Shown piece by piece: positions 9,272-16,759 of a stretch of DNA of 54,556 nt. The stretch covers positions 1 through 54,556 of the forward strand of contig NZ_FUKI01000090.1 of NCBI RefSeq assembly GCF_900163755.1, given 5' to 3'. Positions within the stretch are counted from its first letter, which is position 1. Each line of letters opens with the position of its first letter. The stretch comes from Crenothrix polyspora. Lineage in GTDB: Bacteria > Pseudomonadota > Gammaproteobacteria > Methylococcales > Methylomonadaceae. A program made the translations under genes and the position numbers. The notes under the pieces were generated by a model. It saw nothing but the letters and a program-made list of their open reading frames with translations, ran no database searches and was not told the DNA's origin.

Positions 9272-9427
9272 ATGCGCGATAAAATTAAATTGATCTCTAC
9301 TGAAGGTACTGGCCATTTTTATACCACTACCAAAAATAAAAAAACCATGCCCGAAAAGATGGAGATCAAAAAATTTGATCCTTTCGTCCGTAGACATGTT
9401 ATCTACAAAGAAGCAAAAATCAAATAA
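9272..9427 (+). CDS. rpmG: 50S ribosomal protein L33
   Basis: This short 51-codon gene starts with ATG after AAGGAGATAAACCC, an excellent ribosome binding site. The protein opens [20 protein letters not shown] and ends [12 protein letters not shown], typical of L33. It contains no cysteine pairs, so it is the zinc-free type. It forms a two-gene operon with rpmB and is followed by a terminator. Confidence 0.97.
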   Translation: MRDKIKLISTEGTGHFYTTTKNKKTMPEKMEIKKFDPFVRRHVIYKEAKIK

Positions 9428-9439
9428 ATACCGCATAAG

Positions 9440-9471
9440 CCAAGTGCAGTATCACACTGTACTTGGTTTTT
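9440..9471 (+). terminator. Rho-independent terminator of rpmB-rpmG
   Basis: The stem CCAAGTGCAGT pairs with ACTGTACTTGG (11 bp with one G-T pair) around a 5-base loop and is followed by five T residues. It lies 12 bp after the rpmG stop. It may act in both directions, since the convergent gene ends at 9485. Confidence 0.9.
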
Positions 9472-9484
9472 GTACAACACAGGT

Positions 9485-10849
9485 TTACTGTGTTTTTGTT
9501 CCCTTGAATTTATTCAATACCTGCGTTAATTTTTCTACTTGTTTAAACAGTATACGATATTGTTTTTCAGCCGCTTCCTTATCCGCTTTCATATGTGCTA
9601 AATGTTGATTTAATTCGGCATAATTTTTTTTCAACAGTATGTTTTCGGTGGTTAGCGCATCTATTCGAGCATCCAAGTCGTTGTTTGAATGGCCATAAGC
9701 AGATTCTGTATAAACGTACTGCGGCTTCCAGTCAGTATCGTCTTGCTGTTGTTGCGTTGAAAAATCACTCACATAACTAAAGAAAGTGACTGCATTTTCG
9801 AGTGTTACCACAATATCCCCGATGCTAACTTTTAAAATTAACGCACGGTATTTATGCTTGATTAAGAAAAAAGCCGCTGCTTCATTAGTGGTCGTGTCAT
9901 TGCCAACAATAATTATCGAATTTTCTACGCTGAGTTTTTTATAACGCGCTTTTAAAGCAGGAAACGGGATATTAATGCTACCGGTAATATGACGATCGCC
10001 ATACTCATGCAAGGTTCTTATATCAAGTATGATCGCGCCGGATAGCAATAGTTGTTGCATTTCAAGACAATCAACCCACTGTAACGAGGGTTCTTTAATT
10101 AAGCTAATAAATTGCTGTCTGGGTAAGCGCAATAAACTGACTTGAGTGAGCGCGGTAATGGTTTCGGTTCTGGGTGCGTTAAAAATCAAGGCATCTTCAC
10201 CCAAAGTATTACCTTTACCAATTTGAGCCAACTTAATTTCTGCGGCTTCTGGTGCAGGCTTATGCGTGAGCAAGCATGTGCCATTTTTTATAACATAATA
10301 ATACGCATCGGTAGTGCCTTGTTTTAGAATGATTTCACCTTTATTGAAATTGACAGATTCTAGTCCCAGCGTTATTTTTTGCAAAATAACCGGACTCATA
10401 TTTTGAAATATATGAGATTTCAATAAAGGTGTCATCCAGTCATCCGTGTCACTTTGCGACTCTTCAAAAACGACATAACCGGTATCTTCCTGATAAACCA
10501 ACGTCGGTGGATTATTGATAGTTTCAGCATCTAATCGCAAAAAGCGCACCGTGCCTTTAGCGAGCGCATCAATTTTTCTAGGAATTTGATGCGCTAAAGC
10601 AAAACGTGCTGAATCGTTGTCGATATTAAGGGTATCTACCACCAAGCCTTGAGCTTGCAAAATTACTGTGCCTTTAATCAGGTAAATTAATCGCTTATCG
10701 GTATCGCCTTTTTTAAATAAAAAATCATTATGGATTTCTTCGATCACCATATTAGCGGCCAAAGCTTTTAAGGGTACGCTCGGCAAGCTTACTAATGGTA
10801 TAAGATTGCGGACAACTAAACCGTCCGCAGAAGATAAGTCTACAGCCAT
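9485..10849 (-). CDS. Double cyclic-nucleotide-binding domain plus inactive rhodanese protein
   Basis: The 454-aa product is built of several parts. Residues about 30-120 form a diverged cyclic-nucleotide-binding (CNB) domain. A second, better one lies at about 145-255 (IILKQGTTDAYYYVIKNG, LGEDALIFNAPRTETITA), which keeps the GE and PR-T positions of the nucleotide pocket. A rhodanese domain follows at about 265-355 (ILDIRTLHEYGDRHITGSIN). Its active-site loop reads VGNDTTTNE and has no cysteine, so sulfur transfer is unlikely. The last 60 residues look like a coiled coil. There is no signal peptide. It is probably a cytoplasmic sensor or scaffold that responds to cyclic nucleotides; the output is unknown. 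Confidence 0.8.
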   Translation of the reverse strand: MAVDLSSADGLVVRNLIPLVSLPSVPLKALAANMVIEEIHNDFLFKKGDTDKRLIYLIKGTVILQAQGLVVDTLNIDNDSARFALAHQIPRKIDALAKGTVRFLRLDAETINNPPTLVYQEDTGYVVFEESQSDTDDWMTPLLKSHIFQNMSPVILQKITLGLESVNFNKGEIILKQGTTDAYYYVIKNGTCLLTHKPAPEAAEIKLAQIGKGNTLGEDALIFNAPRTETITALTQVSLLRLPRQQFISLIKEPSLQWVDCLEMQQLLLSGAIILDIRTLHEYGDRHITGSINIPFPALKARYKKLSVENSIIIVGNDTTTNEAAAFFLIKHKYRALILKVSIGDIVVTLENAVTFFSYVSDFSTQQQQDDTDWKPQYVYTESAYGHSNNDLDARIDALTTENILLKKNYAELNQHLAHMKADKEAAEKQYRILFKQVEKLTQVLNKFKGTKTQ

Positions 10850-10995
10850 AAAAAACTCTCAAAATAACAATACAGTGGAATAATAGTTTATTCTTGGTTT
10901 TTTGTTTAAAAAACCAGATTCGAGTACGCTTGAAATAAACCATTTGGTGCTTATATTGTCTTAGTAATCGTGATTAATTATTTTTTGGGCAAACT

Positions 10996-12354
10996 ATGAA
11001 AAGTCATTTAATAAAAAAACGCTTTTTTTTGATACTTCTGCCGATTAGTCTGTTTTTGGGTACCGGTGTATTTGCGGCAGGGCTACCATCAACAGTAGAC
11101 GGACAGCCGCTACCCACCTTAGCACCCATGTTAGAGCGTTGTATGCCAGCGGTGGTTAATATTTCGACATCCACCGATGCGGCTAAAGAAAATCCGCTCA
11201 TGCAAGATCCCTATTTTCGGCAATTTTTTAATGCACCTAATCAGTCGAGACAGCAAAAAAACAGTTTGGGTTCGGGGGTTATTATCGACAGCGCCCAAGG
11301 TTTAGTGTTAACCAATAACCACGTTATCCATAAAGCCGACAAAATTATGGTGACACTCACCGACGGTCGTCAGCTAAGCGCACGTTTGGTAGGCACTGAT
11401 CCTGATGCGGATGTCGCGGTTATTCAAATTCCAGCGGAAAATTTAACCCAATTAGCGATTGCTGATTCCAGCCAATCCAAAGTCGGTGATTTTGTTGTCG
11501 CTATTGGCAATCCGTTTGGCTTAGGGCAAACCGTCACTTCGGGTATTGTTAGCGCTTTAGGCCGTTCTGGTTTAGGTATTGAGGGTTATGAGGATTTTAT
11601 TCAAACCGATGCCTCGATCAATCCAGGTAATTCAGGCGGCGCTCTGGTGAATTTGCGCGGTGAATTTATTGGTATGAATACCGCAATTTTAGCGCCTAGC
11701 GGTGGTAATGTGGGTATCGGCTTTGCTATTCCTGCCAATATGGTGATGACGATTAAAGAATCTCTGGTTAAAAATGGCGAAGTGCGCCGTGGGCTATTGG
11801 GTGTTCACACACAAGATTTAACACCGGAACTGGTTAAGGCTTTTAATTTGGAAAACAAACAAGGCGCGGCGATTAGCCGTATTGAAAGTAATTCACCAGC
11901 CGAAAAAGCCGGTTTGCAACTCGGTGATATTATTGTAACTGCCAATGGTAAAGCCGTTAAAAGCAGCCATGACATTCGCAATATTATCGGTTTACTGCAA
12001 GTAGGTGATACGGTAGGTATTGATTTTTATCGTGGTAATGAAAAGAAACAAACGACCGCTACCATTGGTAAACAGGTGCGTCCACAGCTAGCTGGCGGTA
12101 AGTTACATCCGGCTTTGCAAGGTACGGTGTTGGGTGTAACCGATAAAGATCAAGTTGAAGGTGTTTTACTTGAAAAAATAGACGCGGCATCTCGGCCTTG
12201 GAAAGCCGGTTTACGGCCAGGCGATGTGATTGTGTCAGCCAATCAATACCGTGTGCATAATTTTGATGAATTAAAGCAAGTCGCCGATCCTAATAATGGC
12301 TTGTTAATTAATCTTCAGCGTGGCCAAGAAGCGTTTTTTGTTGTTTTACAGTAG
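10996..12354 (+). CDS. degQ: DegQ/DegP-type periplasmic serine protease
   Basis: The 452-aa product has a signal peptide (hydrophobic about 10-24, then FAAG), a trypsin-like domain with all three catalytic residues (His in LTNNHVIH, Asp in DPDADVAVIQI, Ser in NPGNSGGAL), and two PDZ domains (RRGLLGVHTQDLTPELV and GTVLGVTDKDQVEGVLL). The family degrades misfolded envelope proteins. It lacks the long Q-linker loop of DegP, and DegQ is the better name. It is transcribed divergently from the CNB-rhodanese gene across a 146-bp gap. Confidence 0.93.
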   Translation: MKSHLIKKRFFLILLPISLFLGTGVFAAGLPSTVDGQPLPTLAPMLERCMPAVVNISTSTDAAKENPLMQDPYFRQFFNAPNQSRQQKNSLGSGVIIDSAQGLVLTNNHVIHKADKIMVTLTDGRQLSARLVGTDPDADVAVIQIPAENLTQLAIADSSQSKVGDFVVAIGNPFGLGQTVTSGIVSALGRSGLGIEGYEDFIQTDASINPGNSGGALVNLRGEFIGMNTAILAPSGGNVGIGFAIPANMVMTIKESLVKNGEVRRGLLGVHTQDLTPELVKAFNLENKQGAAISRIESNSPAEKAGLQLGDIIVTANGKAVKSSHDIRNIIGLLQVGDTVGIDFYRGNEKKQTTATIGKQVRPQLAGGKLHPALQGTVLGVTDKDQVEGVLLEKIDAASRPWKAGLRPGDVIVSANQYRVHNFDELKQVADPNNGLLINLQRGQEAFFVVLQ

Positions 12355-12416
12355 AAATACAGCTGAGTAGGTGCAGCACAGCTATATAATGTGTTTTCGC
12401 AACTGAGGTAATTATT

Positions 12417-14036
12417 ATGAAAAGCAAAAGCAGAGAGTCGTTAACAGTTGATAAGCTGTGTTGCATATTATTAGCCAGTTATGCAGGCTTTGCCAGTGCC
12501 GCGAACACCATAATAACGCCTGTTACGCAACAGAAATCAGCCGCATCGGTAACGTGGTTAGAGCAGGATTTAAAAATTAATGGTATTGGCGTAGGTGTTG
12601 AAGTAGCGCAAAAACTATTGTTCGTTTCATTGGGGAAAGGCTTTAATAAACCCGCTAATTATACGCTTACGCTAAGCTATAAACAGGCGGCGGGTTATAA
12701 GTTTGCTATCAATGGTAAGCTCCTTAATACGGGGGCTGGTATTGCATTGAAAGCTATTAAGTACGGTGCAAAAATCCCCATACAGCGTTATAAAAATGGT
12801 GTTTTACTGGATACCTATAACGTGCTGTTTACTAATCTTCCAGTCATTCAGCTGACGGCGGCAAAGATTATTGATGTGTCTAAGTTGCCAGGAACTTTTC
12901 GTTTATTGAGCGGGCAGTTTAAGCAAGATACCGGTATTCGCAACATGGGGATTGAATTTCGAGGCAGTGAAGTTTCGCAAACCTTGCCGAAAAAATCATT
13001 GGATGTGGAAATCGCCAAAGCAACCAACTGGACTAAAGGTGATGACGTTACCTTATTGGATTTGAACAAAGACAGTGACTGGATTCTGGATTGTGTTCAT
13101 GATGCAGACAGCACGTTTCATCGCAATTTAGTCAGTCATGATATTTTTCGTGCTATCCGTCCTGGCGCTTACAAGGATGAACTGGGTGTTGCTCATGGTC
13201 AGGCATCTTTGCGTGGCCATTTAACAGAGGTAATTAAGAACGGGATTTATGATGGCGTTTATGTGTTAAATGAAAAGCCAGGGCGTAAAATGTACGATCT
13301 GAAAAAAATTAGCGTCCCCGTTGATGGTAGTGGTGTAGCGCAGTGGAAAAAGGTTAATTTCAAAGATCCAGAAAACGGCAGCGTACTGTATAAAGCCAAT
13401 ATTGATGAGGACACACTTTTTTTTGAATCCGGTACGGTTAAAAATAATTTTGTGCAGGTGTATCCTAAACCAAAAGATGTGCAAAGATTTGAGCCATTAG
13501 TTGATTTTGTTGATTTCGTGGCCAAGTCTACTGATAAAGCCTTTGTTGCAGGTATTGCTAAGCGTATTGATCTTGACAGCGTGGTTGATTGGTGGGCGCT
13601 GGTTTTAGTGTCGCATGCTGAGGATAATGTCAGGCATAATTTTAATATGGCTAAAAGCGGATCGGGTAAATTTTATATGTTGTCCTGGGATCATGATGGT
13701 TCTTTTGGCGTTAATTGGTTTGACTTTGAGCCGGATACCAATAATCTTATCAGACGATTAACCCACATTCCCGCTACCGGTTTTAACAAAAAATTAAAAG
13801 CGCGGTGGAACAAATTACGCAGCACCGAGTTCCGTCAAGCTAAAATGGTGAGTCGTTTTAGCGTGTATATTGATGAATCAAATCAAGCCGGTGCTAAGGC
13901 CAGAAATACCGCGCGTTGGCACTGGCCTGTAAATGAAACCGATGTTGCTATGGGCACAGCAAAATACATTAACAGTTATTTGACTGGTTGGTTGCCGCAA
14001 GCGGATAAGATTGTACGGGATTTACCTGAAAAATAA
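12417..14036 (+). CDS. Secreted CotH-family kinase-like protein
   Basis: The 539-aa protein has an N-terminal signal peptide (SYAGFASAA) and about 120 residues of beta-rich sequence before the CotH domain. CotH hallmarks are GIEFRGSEVSQTLPKKSLDVE, DLNKDSDWIL, GIYDGVYVLNEKPGR, and the catalytic segment HNFNMAKSGSGKFYMLSW followed by DHDGSFG, with the aspartates needed by this atypical kinase fold. CotH of Bacillus phosphorylates spore coat proteins. Bacterial relatives outside spore-formers are poorly known, and the target here would be an exported protein or surface material. It has a GAGG ribosome binding site and sits 62 bp after degQ. Confidence 0.85.
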   Translation: MKSKSRESLTVDKLCCILLASYAGFASAANTIITPVTQQKSAASVTWLEQDLKINGIGVGVEVAQKLLFVSLGKGFNKPANYTLTLSYKQAAGYKFAINGKLLNTGAGIALKAIKYGAKIPIQRYKNGVLLDTYNVLFTNLPVIQLTAAKIIDVSKLPGTFRLLSGQFKQDTGIRNMGIEFRGSEVSQTLPKKSLDVEIAKATNWTKGDDVTLLDLNKDSDWILDCVHDADSTFHRNLVSHDIFRAIRPGAYKDELGVAHGQASLRGHLTEVIKNGIYDGVYVLNEKPGRKMYDLKKISVPVDGSGVAQWKKVNFKDPENGSVLYKANIDEDTLFFESGTVKNNFVQVYPKPKDVQRFEPLVDFVDFVAKSTDKAFVAGIAKRIDLDSVVDWWALVLVSHAEDNVRHNFNMAKSGSGKFYMLSWDHDGSFGVNWFDFEPDTNNLIRRLTHIPATGFNKKLKARWNKLRSTEFRQAKMVSRFSVYIDESNQAGAKARNTARWHWPVNETDVAMGTAKYINSYLTGWLPQADKIVRDLPEK

Positions 14037-14087
14037 GGTGATGTTTGGCCTTGGATAAATGCCGCATTAATAATGTTGATTATTTTT

Positions 14088-14209
14088 GGCTACCCGCTTA
14101 AGGCGGGACACAATAATAAAAGTCGTTCGTGGTGAGCTTGTCGAACCATGAACCACAAGCCCTTCGACAAGCTCAGGGCGAACGGATGTCCCACCTTAAG
14201 CGGGTAGCC
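14088..14209. repeat. 122-bp palindromic element (family B) with TTCGACAAGCTCAG core
   Basis: Terminal inverted repeats GGCTACCCGCTTAAGGCGGG and its near-complement (CCCACCTTAAGCGGGTAGCC) enclose the hairpin core that also occurs in family A. The outer arms match over about 23 bp with one mismatch. It lies between cotH and the exonuclease gene and causes a false N-terminal extension in the latter's reading frame. Confidence 0.85.
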
Positions 14210-14284
14210 TTATTTTTTAAATTGACAGTAACACACCGTGTTAGCGATGGTGTTTTGAAAATTACAAAATTTTATGGAAATACA

Positions 14285-14857
14285 ATGTATCTATTTTTTG
14301 ATACCGAAACAACCGGCGTGCCACGTAACTACAAAGCACCGGTAACTGATGTAAACAATTGGCCAAGATTGGTGCAAATTGCCTGGGTAGTTGCCGATGA
14401 ACACGGTAATGAAATGGCCAGCGTTGAATATATTATCAAACCTGACGGTTTTACTATCCCTAAAGAGGCGGAAAAAATTCATGGCATTAGCACCGAGCAG
14501 GCGCTTGCAAAGGGTGTTGATCTTATTCTGGTTCTTAGCGAAGCTGCTGCTGCCATTGCTCAGGCATCGCTGGTCATTGCGCATAATATTGCCTTTGATG
14601 AAAAAATCTTAGGTGCTGAATTTTTGCGTGCGGGTCAAGACAATGTGCTGAATTCAAAACAACGCTTATGTACCATGCAAGCGTCAACAAACTACTGCAA
14701 AATATCGGGGCCTTACGGTTATAAATGGCCGACACTGGAAGAGCTGCACAAAAAGCTTTTTAAAACATCGGTGGTGGGCGCACATCACGCACGGGTTGAT
14801 GTGCAGGCGTGCGCTCGGTGTTATTTTGAACTCAAGCATCGCCAAGTTATTAATTAA
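14285..14857 (+). CDS. DnaQ-like DEDDh 3'-5' exonuclease
   Basis: The 190-aa product contains the three exonuclease motifs: Exo I FFDTETTG near the N-terminus, Exo II VIAHNIAFDEKIL, and Exo III HHARVDVQACARC with the catalytic His and Asp. There is no polymerase-binding or other extra domain, so it is a stand-alone proofreading-type exonuclease rather than the DnaQ subunit with certainty. The ATG at 14285 is chosen because the reading frame upstream translates the palindromic element at 14088-14209. Confidence 0.85.
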   Translation: MYLFFDTETTGVPRNYKAPVTDVNNWPRLVQIAWVVADEHGNEMASVEYIIKPDGFTIPKEAEKIHGISTEQALAKGVDLILVLSEAAAAIAQASLVIAHNIAFDEKILGAEFLRAGQDNVLNSKQRLCTMQASTNYCKISGPYGYKWPTLEELHKKLFKTSVVGAHHARVDVQACARCYFELKHRQVIN

Positions 14858-14914
14858 ATTACATTTTTTATCGTATGTCGCCACTTAAGCTTGGGCACGG
14901 TGTCATGTTACTGG

Positions 14915-14992
14915 GTAGGTTGGAGTGATGATAGGAACCCCAGCATTAAGATGTACCGTATCGTTGGGGTTCGTTACCTGACCTCAACCTAC
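14915..14992. repeat. 78-bp imperfect palindrome with GTAGGTTG ends
   Basis: The ends GTAGGTTGGAGT and ACCTCAACCTAC are complementary with small interruptions, and an inner stem GGAACCCCA / TGGGGTTCG continues the fold. It resembles a short dispersed element. Only one copy is in the window. It lies just upstream of the TPR gene. Confidence 0.6.
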
Positions 14993-15026
14993 AAAACTAT
15001 TTTATTTTTTTGATTAAGGACTTATT

Positions 15027-15764
15027 GTGCCCATTGGTTTATTGATTATCGGCTTACAAATTTTTTTTGCTGTTCATGCGGTAAAAACCGGTAAAGATTC
15101 GATTTGGTTGTGGTTAATTATCCTTGCGCCCGGCATAGGTTGTGCCATTTATTTTTTTACCCAATATGGTCCAGAAGCCGCCAATAGCCGTGCGGCTGGA
15201 AAAGTAAAAAAAGGCTTGATGCACACCGTTGACCCGCAGCGCGAATTACGCCGCTGCAAGGACATGCTGGAAATGTCTAACTCTGTCACTAACAAAGTAG
15301 CCTTAGCTGATCAATATATCCTAGAAAATATGTACGACGAGGCTATCGATTTACTGAATAATTCTCTGGTAGGGCCGCATAAATCCGATGCTGGCATCAT
15401 GGAACGCTTGGCGCGAGCGCAGTTTGCCAAAGGCTACGCCGATAAAACCGTCGCTACCTTAGATGCGCTAAAAGCCGCTAACCCTGATTACAAATCTACC
15501 GATAGCCACTTGCTGTACGCCCGTGCGCTGGAAGCGCAAAACAAAAACGCTGCCGCCATTGTGGAATATGAGGTGTTACGCATCTCTTACCCCGGCGAAG
15601 AAGCGCGCGTACGCTACGGGCAATTACTGCAACGCATCGGTAAAACTACGGAAGCATCCGTTTTGTTCCAAGAATCTTTAGACAGAGCCAAACGCGCTCC
15701 AAAGCACTATAAAGCCAAAGAAAAAGAATGGTTGAATATTGCCGAGCATGGTAGTAACCGATAA
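15027..15764 (+). CDS. Membrane-anchored TPR-like protein, unknown function
   Basis: The 245-aa product begins with GTG after an AAGGAC site. The first 45 residues hold two hydrophobic stretches (PIGLLIIGLQIFFAVHAV and WLWLIILAPGIGCAIYFF), which resemble the short N-terminal module found in PLDc_N proteins. The rest is helical, with TPR-like repeats at about 100-220 (ALADQYILENMYDEAIDLLN, ERLARAQFAKGYADKTVATL, YARALEAQNKNAAAIVEYE). Such proteins often act as membrane-bound interaction platforms. It is followed at 68 bp by moaB. Confidence 0.7.
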   Translation: MPIGLLIIGLQIFFAVHAVKTGKDSIWLWLIILAPGIGCAIYFFTQYGPEAANSRAAGKVKKGLMHTVDPQRELRRCKDMLEMSNSVTNKVALADQYILENMYDEAIDLLNNSLVGPHKSDAGIMERLARAQFAKGYADKTVATLDALKAANPDYKSTDSHLLYARALEAQNKNAAAIVEYEVLRISYPGEEARVRYGQLLQRIGKTTEASVLFQESLDRAKRAPKHYKAKEKEWLNIAEHGSNR

Positions 15765-15831
15765 AAAAGCGCTAGGTGTTGATGAAATGTGAGAATATCC
15801 GTACAAACAACTACCTTTTTATAAATCCCTC

Positions 15832-16350
15832 ATGACAGAAAAAGCCTTTATCCCCCTCACTATCGCCGTGCTGGTAGTTTCCGACACCCGTACCGATGCC
15901 GATGATGTGTCCGGCAAAACTTTGGTGGAACGTATTACCGAGGCCGGACACCGTGTCAGTGAAAAAAAAATCGTCCCTGATAATATGTATCGCATTCGCG
16001 CCACGGTTTCCAACTGGATTGCTGATGAGACTATCAATGTCATTATCAGCACCGGCGGCACGGGGGTCACCGGGCGAGATGGCACACCCGAAGCCATTAC
16101 CCCGTTGCTGGATAAAATCTTGGATGGCTTTGGTGAAACCTTTAGAATGCTGTCATACCAAGACATTAAAACCTCTACCATCCAATCTCGCGCCATTGCT
16201 GGGGTAGCCAACGCCACGTATGTGTTTTGCCTGCCAGGTTCTTCCAGCGCCTGTCGCACGGCCTGGGATCAGCTTATTAAAGACCAATTGGATTACCGAA
16301 CCCGTCCCTGTAATTTAGTGCAGTTAATGCCACGGCTCCTGGAGAAATGA
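15832..16350 (+). CDS. moaB: Molybdenum cofactor biosynthesis protein MoaB
   Basis: The 172-aa product has the MogA/MoaB fold: LTIAVLVVSDTRTDADDVSG, the MPT-binding TGGTGVTGRDGTPEAI, and CLPGSSSACRTAWDQLI near the end. MoaB/MogA adenylylates molybdopterin before MoeA inserts the metal, though E. coli MoaB itself may be inactive. It is the first gene of a tight run with DUF423 (1-bp gap) and pepN. Confidence 0.93.
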   Translation: MTEKAFIPLTIAVLVVSDTRTDADDVSGKTLVERITEAGHRVSEKKIVPDNMYRIRATVSNWIADETINVIISTGGTGVTGRDGTPEAITPLLDKILDGFGETFRMLSYQDIKTSTIQSRAIAGVANATYVFCLPGSSSACRTAWDQLIKDQLDYRTRPCNLVQLMPRLLEK

Positions 16351-16351
16351 C

Positions 16352-16759
16352 ATGAAATCTACTTTGTTAGGTTTAGGTGCGTTATGCGCATTTTTTGCGG
16401 TGGCTATGGGTGCGTTTGGCGCACATGCGCTTAAAGGCGTGTTAAGCCCAGAAATGCTGGCGGTTTACCACACGGCAGTCGATTACCAAATGTGGCATGC
16501 ACTAGGGCTGATTGCCATTGCCCAATTACGTGTTCACGCACCGGATTCCGCGTTATTAATCTGGGCGGGTGTGTTAATGTTTTTAGGCATCGTGTTATTT
16601 TCCGGCAGTTTATACGGATTGTCTTTGCGTGAGCTAAAATGGCTGGGTATGATTACCCCCATAGGCGGCGTGTGCTTCTTAATCGCCTGGCTACTGATTG
16701 CTCTCTTTACTATAAAAAAACCCTCTACAGGCAGGTATAACACTAATGCGCGACGCTGA
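16352..16759 (+). CDS. DUF423 (YgdD-like) small membrane protein
   Basis: The 135-aa product has four predicted transmembrane helices. The family signature is visible at the start (GALCAFFAVAMGAFGAHALK) and in DYQMWHALGLIAI and FSGSLYGLS followed by MITPIGGVCFLIAW. No biochemical function is established. The stop overlaps the pepN start by 14 bp, which points to cotranscription. Confidence 0.9.
   Translation: MKSTLLGLGALCAFFAVAMGAFGAHALKGVLSPEMLAVYHTAVDYQMWHALGLIAIAQLRVHAPDSALLIWAGVLMFLGIVLFSGSLYGLSLRELKWLGMITPIGGVCFLIAWLLIALFTIKKPSTGRYNTNARR

Noticed and set aside
14129-14284. N-terminal extension of the exonuclease gene (starts MVSLSNHEPQ)
   Set aside because: This is the palindromic TTCGACAAGCTCAG element read in frame; the real start is at 14285, where the exonuclease motif begins.
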